Of a DNA stretch of 64,000 nucleotides, positions 1-12,199 are shown piece after piece. The stretch is taken from assembly GCA_009809945.1 (NCBI GenBank), contig WTPW01000845.1, positions 34,993-98,992 on the forward strand, read 5' to 3'. How positions within the stretch are numbered: position 1 is the first letter of the stretch; each line of letters starts with the position of its first letter. The translations under genes were made by a program, and so were the position numbers. The notes beneath the pieces are model-generated. The model saw nothing but the letters and a program-made list of their open reading frames with translations, was not told the origin of the DNA and did not search any database. The stretch comes from Gigaspora margarita. Lineage: Eukaryota > Glomeromycota > Glomeromycetes > Diversisporales > Gigasporaceae.

Positions 1-1552
1 GAAGTCATAACGTTTGTTTCAAAATCATCCATAATCAAAGTCGTTAATTATTTGATTAACAGAAAGATAAAATTATTGAAATGATATGAAAACTGTACAG
101 GCATAATAAATAATTCGTCTGACTAAATTGTCAGGTAAGCCAATTGACCAGACCAGGTCCGGCTTAATAATATCAAACTGGTCGGTTGATCTGAAACAAC
201 TCTATTTCAATTTGATTTGTCTTTAAAAGTATGACCAATAAATCTAACTAATGTTATCATTAGCTGTAGTTTAGGTAATAGTCTTAAAAACTTAACAAAA
301 AAAATAGATTTGCATCACCTTAACTTACATTACATGTCTTCCACACATCCAGATAATAATAATATGTTTAAATATAAATATTATAAAGATTTTACTTAGA
401 AAAGCGATTTAGCTTGTAAAGTACGGTAATTAGCTGTAAATTTAATTGCAAATTATTTTTTTTTTTTGTATTCAGTTATAAAGAAGGTAATTAGCTGTAA
501 ATTTAATTGCAAAATTGTTTTTTTTTTGTATTCAGTTATAAAGTTTATGCTTTCACAAAGTTTTTCGGCCATTTTCTTCATTTAAATGATTTAAGCATTC
601 AATGTTGTTACTTTTAAAATGAATAAATTAGCAGGATTTAATCAATGACATGATTAACAATATAATATGTTGCATCTAAAATAACAATTTATCTAAGATA
701 GCTACTTTTTTTTTTTTTACCTCAATATATAAGGTGCGCTTATGGCGCTTTATTTATTATGTACATAAAAATTTACAAATTTTCAATTATTTAAGAAATT
801 TTAAGGTCGATATAAGGCCTTTATTTGCTGCATGAGGGATCTGTTTAAGAACATTAAGTTCTCTGTTTAATTGATGCGTGACTAAAGTCGTAATGTTAAA
901 ATTGTTGATTAGATAGCTACTTTATATGCAACAAACATAGTGGTTTGTAAAAGGAAACATCTGCATTTGCAAATTTAATATGATTAAATCGTTATAATTA
1001 TAATTTTTATTTTTTTTTTATTTTTTTAAATTATTTTTTATTTTTTTAAATTATTTTTTATTTTTTTTTAAAATTGGAATTATATACTTTTTTTTTTTTT
1101 ATACCCTTGCACGAAGTGACGCCAATTGGTGTACTTTACTTTTTTTTTTTTAATTGGAATTATTTAATTACTTATTTTTTATTTTTATTTTTTTGAATAA
1201 AGACCAATTAATTATTTATTAAAGGAAAAAATTTGCCAGTTCCATACTATCAATAAAGCGGTACATAACACGATCTTAAAAAATTAAATAAAGATATAAG
1301 ATCTTTGTATCTTTATATTTAAATATCAAAATTTACTAGAGAACTGTTATTTAAAATATAAGCAAATTAAGAAGTAAAAAATCTATAATTCATAGTATAA
1401 TAATATCAAGAACTCTTAAAAGAATTAAAGATATATAAATTAAAACTACGCATAATAATGATATAAATAATTATTGCTATTGTCATTAAAAAACGTTATT
1501 ATATAAAATTAGTAAAATAAATATTTTGTTACAAAAAAAAAAGGGTTACCGT
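1..1552. other. AT-rich non-coding DNA with a 61-bp tandem duplication
   Basis: No credible reading frame is visible on either strand. The stretch is mostly A/T with long T runs (around 461-470, 705-718, 1010-1095, 1141-1150). A direct duplication is clear: the block beginning GGTAATTAGCTG at 425 is repeated at 486 and both copies end in the same GTATTCAGTTATAAAG, a period of 61 bp over about 425-543. Confidence 0.6.
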
Positions 1553-1716
1553 ACGATTCCCCGAAAGTTATTTCCTCAACAGCCCATTTATCCGACATCA
1601 TACAGGATAAAAATCTGTTAAAAATGTATAGCCGCAACTAATCAAATGCTAACTAACCCTAACTATATGTGATGTCTGGTAAGTGTCCTGTCGAGGAATA
1701 ACTTTCAGGTAATTGA
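1553..1716. mobile_element. Short inverted-repeat element (MITE-like)
   Basis: The left end (about 1557-1605, starting CCCCGAAAGTTATTTCCTC) is the imperfect reverse complement of the right end (about 1668-1712, containing GAGGAATAACTTTCAGG). The arms are about 45 bp with several mismatches, and the whole element is about 165 bp. It has no coding capacity. I could not assign a superfamily from the flanks. Confidence 0.6.
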
Positions 1717-1913
1717 ATGACAACCAAAAAAAGGTACTATTATAAAATACTTACATTTATAATTTGTTATATATTTGCATTTTGATGTAGCTTAAAACTG
1801 TAATGTTCAAAATTATTGGTCAAGAAGTATATTATTGAAATATATATATTTAGTACATTTGTAAATATAACAAATATTATAAAATTTTGATTGTTTTGTA
1901 AATTTATATTCAC

Positions 1914-3516
1914 CAAACTAATAATTATTCATATATAATCAACCCCATTTTTTTGATATATGGTATAAAATTAATTTATTTCTATTAAAAGTTTATTAAT
2001 TTGGATTTTTTTTTATTATATAACTTACGTTCTAATAGTTCAATTTATGTAATTAAAGAACTTTATAAATTAAAAATTTAATTTATATTGATTAGAAAGG
2101 TTTAATTAATTTAGATTATCATTCGTTTTAATTTAACTTACCTTCTAATATTTCATTTAATAATTTATAAATGGATTTTATACTTACTACCTAGTAATTT
2201 AATTTGTATATAAATGATTAGACATTTTACTTATCGCGATTTTCAAATTACAATAACCCATCTAATAATCGTCTATAAATAGAGATTTCTAATATTCTCC
2301 GCTATATTCGTATTTCAATTTAATAGCATTATCTCCAAAGGTATACTAGAACTTATAGTTACAGTAGTTTGTAGATTAATATTAAATTTCTGGATTTTTT
2401 CCATTTGTGTGAATTTAAGCGTTATTCGAATAGCACTTTGCCAGTTAGCATACTGCTAGAAACAACGCTCTAAAATCGAAATATAAAGGGGAATCTTGGG
2501 AATTCTTAATTTTAGACTTTCTATTAGATTTATTCATAAAAAGCTTCAAAGTTATACTTTTTTGTATAGGCGATCTAAGCTAGTTTTGTACTTGCGAATT
2601 AGAATCGACTGCTATATAATTAGTTAGAAAATTTGTTTAATCATCGACAATTATAAGTACATGTATTAATTTTAAGCTTGTGTTTTATACTTATCAGCTA
2701 AATAATTTAATTTATATATAATTAACAATTATTTTACTTATTATAATTATAAATTAAGTATTATTAAGTTTTTAATTTATAATAAATTTTATACCTACCT
2801 CCTGATTTATATAATTGAAAGTATTGTTTATTTTAAGTTAAAGATTATTTTTATATCTGTAAATTAAATTTATACCTACCAGCTAATTATTTAATTTGCA
2901 TATAATCAACTAAAAATATCAAAATTATTATAAGATTTAGTTATAAATTAAATTCTATGCTTACCGGCTAATGCAGCAATTTAATTTGTATAAATTAGTT
3001 AAAATATATATATTAACTATAGATTATTACAAATAAGCTTATATTTACGGCCTAATAATTTAATGCGTATATAATTAATTCGAGCATTTAATTATAGATT
3101 ACTTTGATATTTATAAATTAATTTATATTTACCAGCTAATAATTTAATTAAAGGGTATAATTAATTAAACATTTTTAATTAGTAATAAATTAGAAATTTA
3201 AATAATTTTATATATTTATAAATTAATTTATATTTACCAGCTAATAATTTAATTAAAGGGTATAATTAATTAAAAATTTTTAATTAGTAATAAATTAGAA
3301 ATTTAAATAATTTTATATACTTACTAACTAATAATTTAAAATATATAATGAAATAAAGTTTTTATTTATTAATAATTATTATAAAGTTCCTAAGTTATAA
3401 ATCAATTTTATACTTACATTCTAAAAATTTAATTATATATAATGGATTTAATAAGTTAGTTCTTTGCATTAGGTTGTTAAAATTCTTTAATTATTAATTA
3501 ATTTTATGCTTACGTC
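1914..3516 (-). pseudogene. Second, partly decayed array of 3-nt micro-exons
   Basis: On the minus strand, units of the form (T/C)AG-NNN-GTRRGT recur about every 81-105 bp. Clear 3-nt units lie at 3514 (GAC), 3418 (AAT), 3325 (TTA), 3238 (CTG), 3133 (CTG), 3049 (GCC), 2965 (CCG), 2880 (CTG) and 2799 (GAG), and again at 2188 (GTA), 2142 (AAG) and 2029 (AAC). In between are units with one broken splice site: 2697 (donor AT instead of GT), 2592 (acceptor CG instead of AG), 2518 (donor GTCTAA) and about 2300 (no donor). At 2454, 2258 and 1914 the spacing between AG and GT is 2 or 4 nt. No convincing first exon was found upstream of 3516, so the frame cannot be fixed. It looks like a truncated or dying relative of the 14.0-19.8 kb gene, on the same strand. 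Confidence 0.65.
3108..3317 (-). repeat. Tandem duplication of one micro-exon plus intron unit (2 x 105 bp)
   Basis: The block 3108-3212 is repeated almost base for base at 3213-3317, each copy carrying the same CTG micro-exon (3133-3135 and 3238-3240) between TTATTAG and GTAAATATAA. The period of 105 bp equals one exon-intron unit. This is direct sequence evidence that the array can grow by duplicating whole units. Confidence 0.85.
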
Positions 3517-3779
3517 CTAAAGTTGAATTAATCAAAGATATTTTATTAATTATAGATATTACAAAGTTTTTAATTTATTAATTAAATGTTATCGTGAATA
3601 TTTAAAAATTCTTTTGAAATATTTTGAAAATTCTTTTGAAATATTTTGAAATATTTTGACTTCAAAATATTTCGAAATATTTCAAATATTTCAAAATTTT
3701 CCAAATATTTCGCATCAATCACAATTCTTTTGAAAGATTTCAGCATGTAAATTCTTTCAAAAGACTTCATATATATATG

Positions 3780-4560
3780 TTGCTGATGTATTACAATAAA
3801 AAAATATTAACATGCAGACATGAGAGCAGATATTCAATAACTATTTGGCACTTGGACTTGAAAAGTATATTACAGTAATTTAAAGAAATTCAAAGAAAGA
3901 ATAATATATTATATTGAAAAAATATGGCCAAAAAGCAAAAAAACCAACTATGTTTCATCTTTTTTGTTTTTGCTTGTTGTGCTTCTGTTGTTTTGGAACT
4001 GCTGAAAAAGAAGTTGAAGTTGCTTTTATGCAAAAGGAATCAGGGTTAAATTCTAAGTAAAATAATAGCATAGAATATTTATATCCTACCTATCCTAATG
4101 GTATCAAATAGTATCAAAATTTTTTTTTTTACTCTTAAGCAGTCCCACAATGACTCTTTATTAAAATACACAAGAATTTTCAGGAAAATACATAGTGACT
4201 TTTAATACTATGAGCCCTACATCACACTGATTCTATTTTCCAAGAATGCAATATGCAACCTGCCACACTAGTTTGATACTACAAACTAGAAGTTTGAAAT
4301 ATCAAACTAAAAGGCATTGTCGAACAGCCTAAGTTTAAAACCTTCTTCTCCAAGCTTCTCGAGTAAAGGAATTCTAGTAAAAAAATACACAATTATATAG
4401 AAAATAAAAGGAGAAAATAAAAGGGGGATAGACATCACTACCTAAACAAATACCAAAATCGAAACAAAATAAAATGAAAAGAAAAAAATAGGCAAAAATT
4501 AGACTGAACAACAGCACCAATTTTGCCTGGGTCCAACTATAAAAATTATATAATACTAGT
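3780..4560. other. AT-rich DNA without a recognisable gene
   Basis: No open frame of credible composition and no splice-site array are visible. The only notable feature is A-rich sequence around 4380-4500. Confidence 0.5.
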
Positions 4561-4847
4561 TAGAGTTCTGCAATTTGATTTGATCTTCAAATATTTGAAT
4601 CAAATGTTTGATCAAATTCAAATTCAAATTTGACTATATTTGATTTGATCAAATTCAAATCTGACCAAATTTGATTTGATTTGACAAATATTTGATTTGA
4701 TTTGAAAATTACTATTAAAAATTCAAATTCAAATCAAATTCAAATCCAAATATTTGAATCAAATCAAATTCAAATCAGGATCAATTTGATTTGATCAAAT
4801 TCAAATTGACCCAATATTTGATTTGATTTGAATTTGAGGAACCCTAA
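4561..4847. mobile_element. TTTGATTT-rich TIR element, copy 1
   Basis: A 287-bp element made almost wholly of TTTGATTTGA and its complement TCAAATCAAA, so that it can fold on itself throughout. It begins TAGAGTTCTGCAA and ends TTGAGGAACCCTAA, giving short inverted ends of the form (TA)GGGTTC...GAACCC(TA). A closely similar copy with the same ends lies at 28365-28650. It encodes nothing. The TA flanks suggest a TA target site, which is inference. Confidence 0.75.
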
Positions 4848-6381
4848 TACTAGTTGATAGATACCAAGTATTATATTTACAGCAAAAATGTATAAAAAAG
4901 CAGATAAAAAAAATAGTAAAAAAAAAGAAAAGAAAACTATAGCTAAAAGAATGTTCTAGAAAGAAATTTCAATTTGTGTTTATCTCCAAACTATCCACGT
5001 CCTGAATTTTACTTGTGACTTGATCCAATTCAGAAGCTGCATTCCCAAAATGGAAGAGTAAACAATATCAATTTTTTGGAGTGGGTAAACCAAATCGCCC
5101 ACTTTTGTCAAAATTTTAAAAAGCCAAAGGAGTGCTAAGGGGAAGTACCAAAAGTAAAAGGATTTTGGAAGAGTTATACTATATAGAATAAAATACCTAG
5201 CCAAGTGTTTACTTCTGTTTTCATATCTATAAAACTTGACAAAGCTCCAGGTTGTCTTGCCTACTACTTCTTTGCTTTGTAGCACTAGAGTCTTCTGCCC
5301 AGAGGCTTTTCTTATAAGGGTTCAATTCTTTTTCAACTCTATTTCAGCTACAACCAAACATACGATGATTAGCCTTGAGTCCCAGCTGCTTCTAGTAGAG
5401 TTTTGTTGTATGTTAAATATGTTAACTATAGAGTTTTTGTAGGTTAGAGTTCTTGAAATTTTTGGTACAAGGGATCATTTGAAAGAGTTCCTGATGTAAA
5501 TAGTATCAAATTTTGTAAAATGGCTTTTAAGATAAACATCTCAAAGTAAAACAAAATAAATAATCAAAAGAGCATGAGGGTCTACAAACCCTAAAAGGGA
5601 AATATGTTTGTTCCAGATCAACCCAACACATGAACAAAGTGAAAAAAACAAAAAAAAAGCAACAATACAAAAAAACAGGTATTTAAGCCCAATGTCAAGA
5701 ACTACTGTAGTTAAAAATTACAAGAATAAAATTTATATGTATTATTTACTTCTAAATCACCTCTAACCTTAACATCCTAACTTTAATTTCACAAACTTAG
5801 TTTATTTTTACATTGTTTTCTTTTTATGGAGTTTCATCTTCTGCGTAAATAAGCATATGTAATTTGAAAAAAGTTTTGAGTTCAATGTTTTCACAAAATT
5901 TTGCAAAAGTGATTAAATTTTCACATTTGTTTTTTGTGAGATTGTTTTATCTATATTAGATATACTTGATTTATAAATAATTTAATAAACATTTACAAAT
6001 GTTCAGCCCTGATTTTATGCAAAATATTAATGATGTCCATTTTAATTTTTTTTGTGAAAATAGTGTTTGCAACAAAAAAAAATTTTTTAATATAGATATT
6101 TGAATTTTTTATTATAATATATAAAAAAAAATTTGATACAATAAAAAAGAAAAAATATTTAATGCATGTAATATAATAATATCTATTATATTATCAAATA
6201 TATAAAATGTATTTAATTATCTTTAGCAATATTACTGAAGATGCATTCATCAAAAATTTGAATAATTTTTTTTGCCCTTCAAATAATTAATATAAATATA
6301 TTATTGATGTGTATTATAAATTACTTGTAATAAATAAAAAAATAAAATAAAGATTTTATATATATTTGTCTGGATTCTTCT
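4848..6381. other. Intergenic DNA, no supported gene
   Basis: A 101-codon frame on the minus strand (4980-5285) and a 68-codon frame on the plus strand (5236-5442) overlap here. Neither has a recognisable motif. The segment 4980-5450 is less AT-rich than its surroundings and may be a worn fragment of an older element, but I cannot name it. The rest is A/T-rich filler. Confidence 0.4.
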
Positions 6382-6640
6382 TTAATGCTTTATAAATTTT
6401 AACAAAAAAATTATAAAAAATAACCAAATATCATTTTTGAATTGTATTCTTAATTGTTGGTACTCAAACTGAAGGCTTGTAGAAACCTTTTTAAAAATCT
6501 TTTCACAATCTTGCTTTTTTTCTTTCAAAGATTTTATTTCTTTTTGTAAGAATGTGACTTTGTTTTCTAATTGATTGGTCATGTCTTGAAACTCCTTATT
6601 TTTTTCAATTTTAAATTAATTTCATTAATATTCTGTTTAT
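6382..6640 (-). pseudogene. Possible coiled-coil ORF fragment
   Basis: A minus-strand frame of 66 codons starts at 6582. Its first 45 residues are rich in Lys, Glu and Gln with a heptad-like pattern (NQLENKVTFLQKEIKSLKEK), followed by a hydrophobic stretch (WLFFIIFLLKF) near the end. In-frame codons of similar character continue upstream of the ATG before frameshifts stop them. No family is recognised. It could be a fragment of a decayed coiled-coil protein or chance. Confidence 0.25.
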
Positions 6641-6936
6641 GTTTATCAGAAGTATTTTTTTATTTTTCAATTGTCAGCCAAAAAAGTTTTGTTGCTCTTG
6701 AAAAAATTTTAGCATTAATTGTTCAAATTTTCTGTATCAAAAACATGTGATCTTAAGATTTTATTAATTTTTGTTGAAATCCTTTCTCATGGCATGTTAA
6801 AATTTTTTAGTTTTTTTATGTAAATTATATTTATAGTCCATTGAACTTTAAATATTTCTTGAAAAGTTAACCCAGTGATTATTACAACATTACATGATGA
6901 TCATTACAACATTATATAATGAGCATTCATCCTAAG

Positions 6937-8174
6937 CAGGGATGATGATTTTTTTGTGGTGGATAATGTAAATTTTGTGGCAGGATAAAGGTAAATTTTG
7001 TGATTTTTGTGATCAGTTTGAAATGATTTTGTGCAATTTTGTGGCAATATAAAATAAATTTTGTGATTTGTTGTTGATCAATTTGAAATGATTTTGAGAG
7101 TTAATTTGAATTTTATAAAATTTTATGGTAATGGATAAAATATTTTTTATTTGTACTGTAAAAAGTTCTATATAAAAGTATGAAAAAATACTATTGCTAT
7201 ATAAAATATAAAAAAACCCCAAAGTTCTATATAAAAAATTTCTATAATTCAATCTTGGTTAAAATACATTATAGATAATTGTTTGAGTGATTTTTTAGAT
7301 AAATTTTGATAATCATTATCTAAAAGAGTACTATATAAAGAAAAGCTAAGGGCAATTCGCATAATTTCTGGTCGAATTTAAGTCAGTATTAGCTCATTAC
7401 CATATAGTGCTCCATGAAGTAGCCTCTTTAAATAGTACTCCATATATTAATACCTGGGTATTGTACAAGTCTTAAGCCCTTGAAATCAACATATGGGGGT
7501 GAGTCAGTAGAAAAGGGACAAATTTATCTAATAAATTTGTCCCTTTTCTACTGACTCACCCCCATATACCTGGGTAATTTATCGTTCATGCAGGCTTAAA
7601 AATTTATTTATATCTGAGTACTATATTATATCTAACTTTTCCAAAAAACTAATATGTATCCGGATATTTTACTTTACTTTAATTTTTTAATATTTAAAAA
7701 AATTTATTTATTTAAAAGATTTCTATAATATTTATATGGGATTAATCAACCTATATTTCTGAACAAAGTACCGAACACAGTACCCCCATACATAGTACTC
7801 CCGACTATATACAGTACCCAGAGGGGTACTATTTGTGGTTGACACAAGTTTTCTGGTATATACCCGGAGTACTTTATAGAGTACTATAAGGTAGTTGGTA
7901 GATTATATAGCAAAATTATTAGCTGGACACTTTCACTTAATAAATGGCTACAATTTATTAGTAAAATTTTTAGTAATTCAGGGCCAAATTGATAATTTCC
8001 AGCCCTATCAACCTGGATTCTAATGCATTCTGACCAGGATCTTCTGTGAAATTATGTGCAACAAGCCAATTTATCAAATTTTGTGAAATTTTGTTGCTAT
8101 ACAAATTTTGTGATTTTCACATAATTTTGTGATTTTTGTGATATTTTTTAAATCATAACATATTATCATCCCTG
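6937..8174. mobile_element. hAT-like non-autonomous element with nested insertions
   Basis: The ends are inverted repeats: CAGGGATGATGAT at 6937 and ATTATCATCCCTG ending at 8174. Subterminal sequences on both sides are rich in TTTTGTGATTTTTGTG. The element is about 1.24 kb and has no transposase. It contains the perfect hairpin at 7491-7567 and a cluster of AGTAC-rich sequence (7750-7890) that look like later insertions. I did not find a matching 8-bp target duplication, so the hAT assignment rests on the terminal motif only. Confidence 0.5.
7491..7567. repeat. Perfect 37-bp inverted repeat with 3-nt loop
   Basis: Bases 7491-7527 are the exact reverse complement of 7531-7567, with only CTA between. 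The arms start ATATGGGGGTGAGTCAGTAG. The decamer TACCTGGGTA also occurs on each side (7451-7460 and 7567-7576). The arms resemble element termini, so this may be a MITE reduced to its two ends. It could extrude as a cruciform. Confidence 0.9.
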
Positions 8175-8507
8175 CTTTGACGCTAAAAAAACATGTAATT
8201 TTATCTTGGATATTTTGTTTTAAATAATAAAAACTTAATATAATAGCTTTATATTAATACAACTATTGTCAAAATCATCTCTAATTAAAGTTGGTAGAAA
8301 TATTCGATCCTATTTGATCCCAAATGCTTATATAGAAAAAATATTTTCAAATTATAATTTCGCAAAATTTCAGATAGACTTAATTATGAAAAATTTTTTT
8401 TTCTATTTACAGGTTCATTTCTCTATTGTAAACAATATAAATAATCTGTATAACATTGGTTTTTCAAAAGAAATAAATAACCAATAAAAATAATTTTTCA
8501 TCTTACT

Positions 8508-9580
8508 TAGGGGTGTGAATTGATTCTATAATAATCATTTTAATCGTTAATCGAATTAGAATCGATTTCATTTCTGGACAAATGATTTAATCATTTCTAC
8601 AAATGATTAAATATTTTGAAATCGATTCTGGATTTAGAATCGATTCTAAAGAATATAATCATTTTATTTTATCTATTTAGAAGCCTAAATTTTTAGTAAA
8701 ATGTGGCCTTTTTTTCGATAAACTGTTACATGAAAATTTGCTCCTAAGTGACATTTGACAAACAAACAAAAAAAGCACTTGTTACAACAAGCAAAAGAGC
8801 TTTTTTGACGTCTAGACAAGTTAAAAAACCAATAAAACTCAATAAAAAGCTATGCTAAGCTGTAGAAAGAAGTACTTTTACCGTTTGTTGAAATACTTGG
8901 GTGTTTTAGGATGGGTTGGGCATTGTTTGATGGGTTGGTAACTATCAAGGATAAATTCGGAAGCTAATTTTCAAAAAAATGGTCTTTTTAACCTACTTTG
9001 GGTTTATAATTAAATGCATGCATTTCGTAATTTTCTACGTACTTAATGATAAACGCAAAGCTGGTTAAAAAGGCTGTTTTTGTGAAAATTCGCTCTATAA
9101 TAAATTTTCGTGTAAAATTTCTTTGATAATCCTCGATCATGATTGGTCGATTTTGGGTCAAAACAAATCAGCCGATATGATAAAACTGATAATTTGTACT
9201 TAGCCATTTTTAATGGCTGTACTTGTTGTTAATGCACATTATTTTATTTAAATTTTAAACTGATAGTTTATACTTAGCCATTTTATAATAGCTATGTTTG
9301 TTATTAATAATACGTATTATTATTTATATAATTTGTTTTAAAGCGCAAATCCTGTTTTACTGTAAATACTGAAGATTCTATTTAATTCTGGTATAACTTT
9401 AAAACAACCAACAAACTTGTAAAACTAAATAACTTACAGTATTAAATAATAAAAACAGAATCTGACCAGCAATTCAATACAGGAAATAACTATAAAAATT
9501 TAGAATTCGATCATCGATTTTAAAACGATTTTGAGGTTTTGATCATTGATTTTGATTTTTAGAATCGATTCGCATCCCTA
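8508..9580. mobile_element. hAT-like TIR element, about 1.07 kb
   Basis: The left end TAGGGGTGTGAATTGATTCTA (8508 on) pairs with the right end TAGAATCGATTCGCATCCCTA (to 9580). The flanking octamers ATCTTACT (8500-8507) and GTCTTGCT (9581-9588) match at 6 of 8 positions, as expected for a worn 8-bp hAT target duplication. The ends are rich in AATCGATT. No transposase frame is present. Confidence 0.65.
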
Positions 9581-9653
9581 GTCTTGCTGAGTTAAGGCCA
9601 GTTTGTTTTAATTCTGTCAAACAAATGGCGTCATTATATATTTATCATGTATA

Positions 9654-10885
9654 GAGCATAGCGAACTTTTATTGTGATTGGTTAGGTTTTGTAGATCATT
9701 TCGTGATTTTATTTGCCGATCGACCAATCAAATTATGAGACGATCGTAGTATAACGAAAACAACATTGGTCTTTAAACTTTATTTACACATCATTATATA
9801 CACAAAAAATACCCTTTATAATCCTATAAAGAAGAAATAGAGAGCTTTATTATCTGTTATTGTAAAATCAATGAATTTTATCTATTCAATTAATAAACAC
9901 CAATTCTATTCATTTTTTCGTACGTTTTCATCAAATTCCGCGGATGATACTAAAATTTGAGGCCTCAATTTAAAATATAAACCCACTAAAATTCACTTAT
10001 ACACTTTTACCAACAATATTAACCTAAATCTTAACTCAATTTTTTTTTTTNAAAAAAAAAAAAAAAAAAGCTAAAAAAATGCACCTTAAAAAAATTAAAA
10101 AAATCGCACATAAAGAACTACATTTCAACATTATCCAACTTTAACATTATCCGTGACATTAAATTGCTAATAACTACTCACTATTGAAGTCACCTATCAT
10201 GAAAATTCCATTAAAACTTCGTACTGTCATTCAGTATTGAACGTGAAAAGAAAAATATTAATAAAGATAAAAAAAAATACAGTAAAATAAAAGTTTTAAA
10301 AATAAAATAGTAAAAGTATAGAAAAGAACAAACATACCATCTAACCTATTGTTTATAAGTTATAAACGTCTTGGTGAAATTATACAGTCAATAACGAACC
10401 TCTTTAACGAACTTTGGATATAACGACCTCAAAATTTTAAAATTTCATAACAGTTTAGTTTTTTGATCTAAAAAGAATCTTGATTTCTTAAGAAAACTTA
10501 GTAATTTTCTATTACAACCTTTTTTCTTCTAGAACCGTCAGCTGTTATAGAAAGAGTGACCATATAAAAAAAGAAAATATCAAAAAAAAAAGAAAAAAGT
10601 TTAAATCGCATAGTTTAAAGATTACAAACTAAATATAGAAAGTTTTAGAATACTCAAAAGTAATTCTCATCTAACTTCTGAATTATTTTACCAATCACAG
10701 AATTATTTTGACGTCTTGTAGAGCAGAAGCTATAGTTTCTAAATTTTTATACTATAACTCTGCGAATTCGCATTTGTGGCTGCGAATTCAATTCTCGTGA
10801 CAGAAAATCGTTACTTTAATATGACTTTAGTATGACGAAATGATCTACAAAATCAGCCAATCACAACAAAAGTTCGCTATGCTCA
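9654..10885. mobile_element. TIR element, about 1.2 kb
   Basis: The left arm (9654-9706, GAGCATAGCGAACTTTTATT and onward) is the near reverse complement of the right arm (10832-10885), together about 53 bp each. The interior holds an ambiguous base at 10051 within A/T runs and no reading frame. The superfamily cannot be decided from the sequence. Confidence 0.65.
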
Positions 10886-10895
10886 TGTATAGTCG

Positions 10896-12199
10896 ATCAC
10901 ATTGGTCTTCAAGTGTTGCGTAAAAGTTGTATATAAATCGACATATGTTGGTTTTGATCAGTTGAATAGAACTGACAAAAATTAGTGCATATTCAGCACC
11001 TTCAGTAATTAATTAACGAAACTGAATAATAGATGTTGATAATTGGCTGAAAGTTTGCATATGAAAAAACGATCTATATTATGTAATTTTTCTTTTTAAA
11101 AAAAAAAAAAAGCTTATAACAAAGCATTTAACTGTGATTATTAATATATAATTTTTTTATTTAAATTTTTAACAAAGCATTTGACTAAGTGATTATTATT
11201 ATGTAATTTTTTTTTAAACTTTTAGCAAAGCATTAGACTGAGTAATGATTCTAAAAATCAGTACAATAACCCATATATTTTTTTTAAAAAACATACGTAA
11301 TCCTGGATATAATTGTGTTAAGGCGAATAGATACAATAGATACAGCAATTAAATGGATATATATAAATTGTATTCAGGAAATGTTTCCATAACACTTAAT
11401 TGTTAGTCATTAATTCATTATCATCAGCACACTAAGATTTTTTACGACTGGTTAGAAGAGCAAAGTACATGGATATCGTTATTACTACACAATAAAAATA
11501 GAATATTCTATGGGAAAGCCTGTTAAATTATTGCTTAGGCCATTCAAAGTTGATTAGTTGTTTAACGTCAATATTTTGGGCTTAGGCACGAGGGAGGTGG
11601 GAAAATTTAAACAAACACATATGTTCCTAAGAATATTTGACAAATCAATTGGTCAACCTTAATAACATGATTAATGAAGTTTATGATGTGCTGTGATTGG
11701 CTTATTTAATTTTGGGAGGTTAACCAAGGGGGGATGACGTTAACCAACTAATCAACTTTAAACGGCCTTATTTAATGAGGTATATATCTATATATTATAT
11801 AACGGTTATTTTCTATGGAAAAATTGTTAAATTTATTGCTTATCTGATTAAATGATTAAATACTTAATTATTATTACATTATATTATAACAATAAAATTT
11901 TCTATGAATTTATTGCTTACATGATATAGTTAGAAAATTAAACAAGGTATAGATATCGTTATTATTGCTACACTATAAACAAGTTAATGTGTCGTGCTAA
12001 TGCAGTGTATGTGTTTATAATCATTGCTAAATATGTAATTGATGAAAGAAACTATTGCTATTTAAGACTTCACGCAAACCTGATTCGACTAATTAGTTAA
12101 TGTGCAACTGTAAGTCAAATCAAAAGCAAGTTTTAGCACATTTATATCAAATTCACTTCGTTTCACCACTACGTTTTTTTTTACTTACATATTGTAAAA
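10896..12199. other. Upstream region of the F-box/LRR gene
   Basis: No gene is seen. There are diverged direct repeats around 11090-11270 (three passages of AACAAAGCATTTGACT type). The last 100 bases lead into the ATG at 12200 without a clear TATA box; the base run TTTTTTTTTAC lies at 12175-12184. Confidence 0.4.

Noticed and set aside
3582-3770. 62-codon frame as first exon of the 1.9-3.5 kb array
   Set aside because: It is a low-complexity repeat of GAAATATTTT, has no usable donor before its stop, and the next acceptor (3517) cannot be joined in a normal-size intron.
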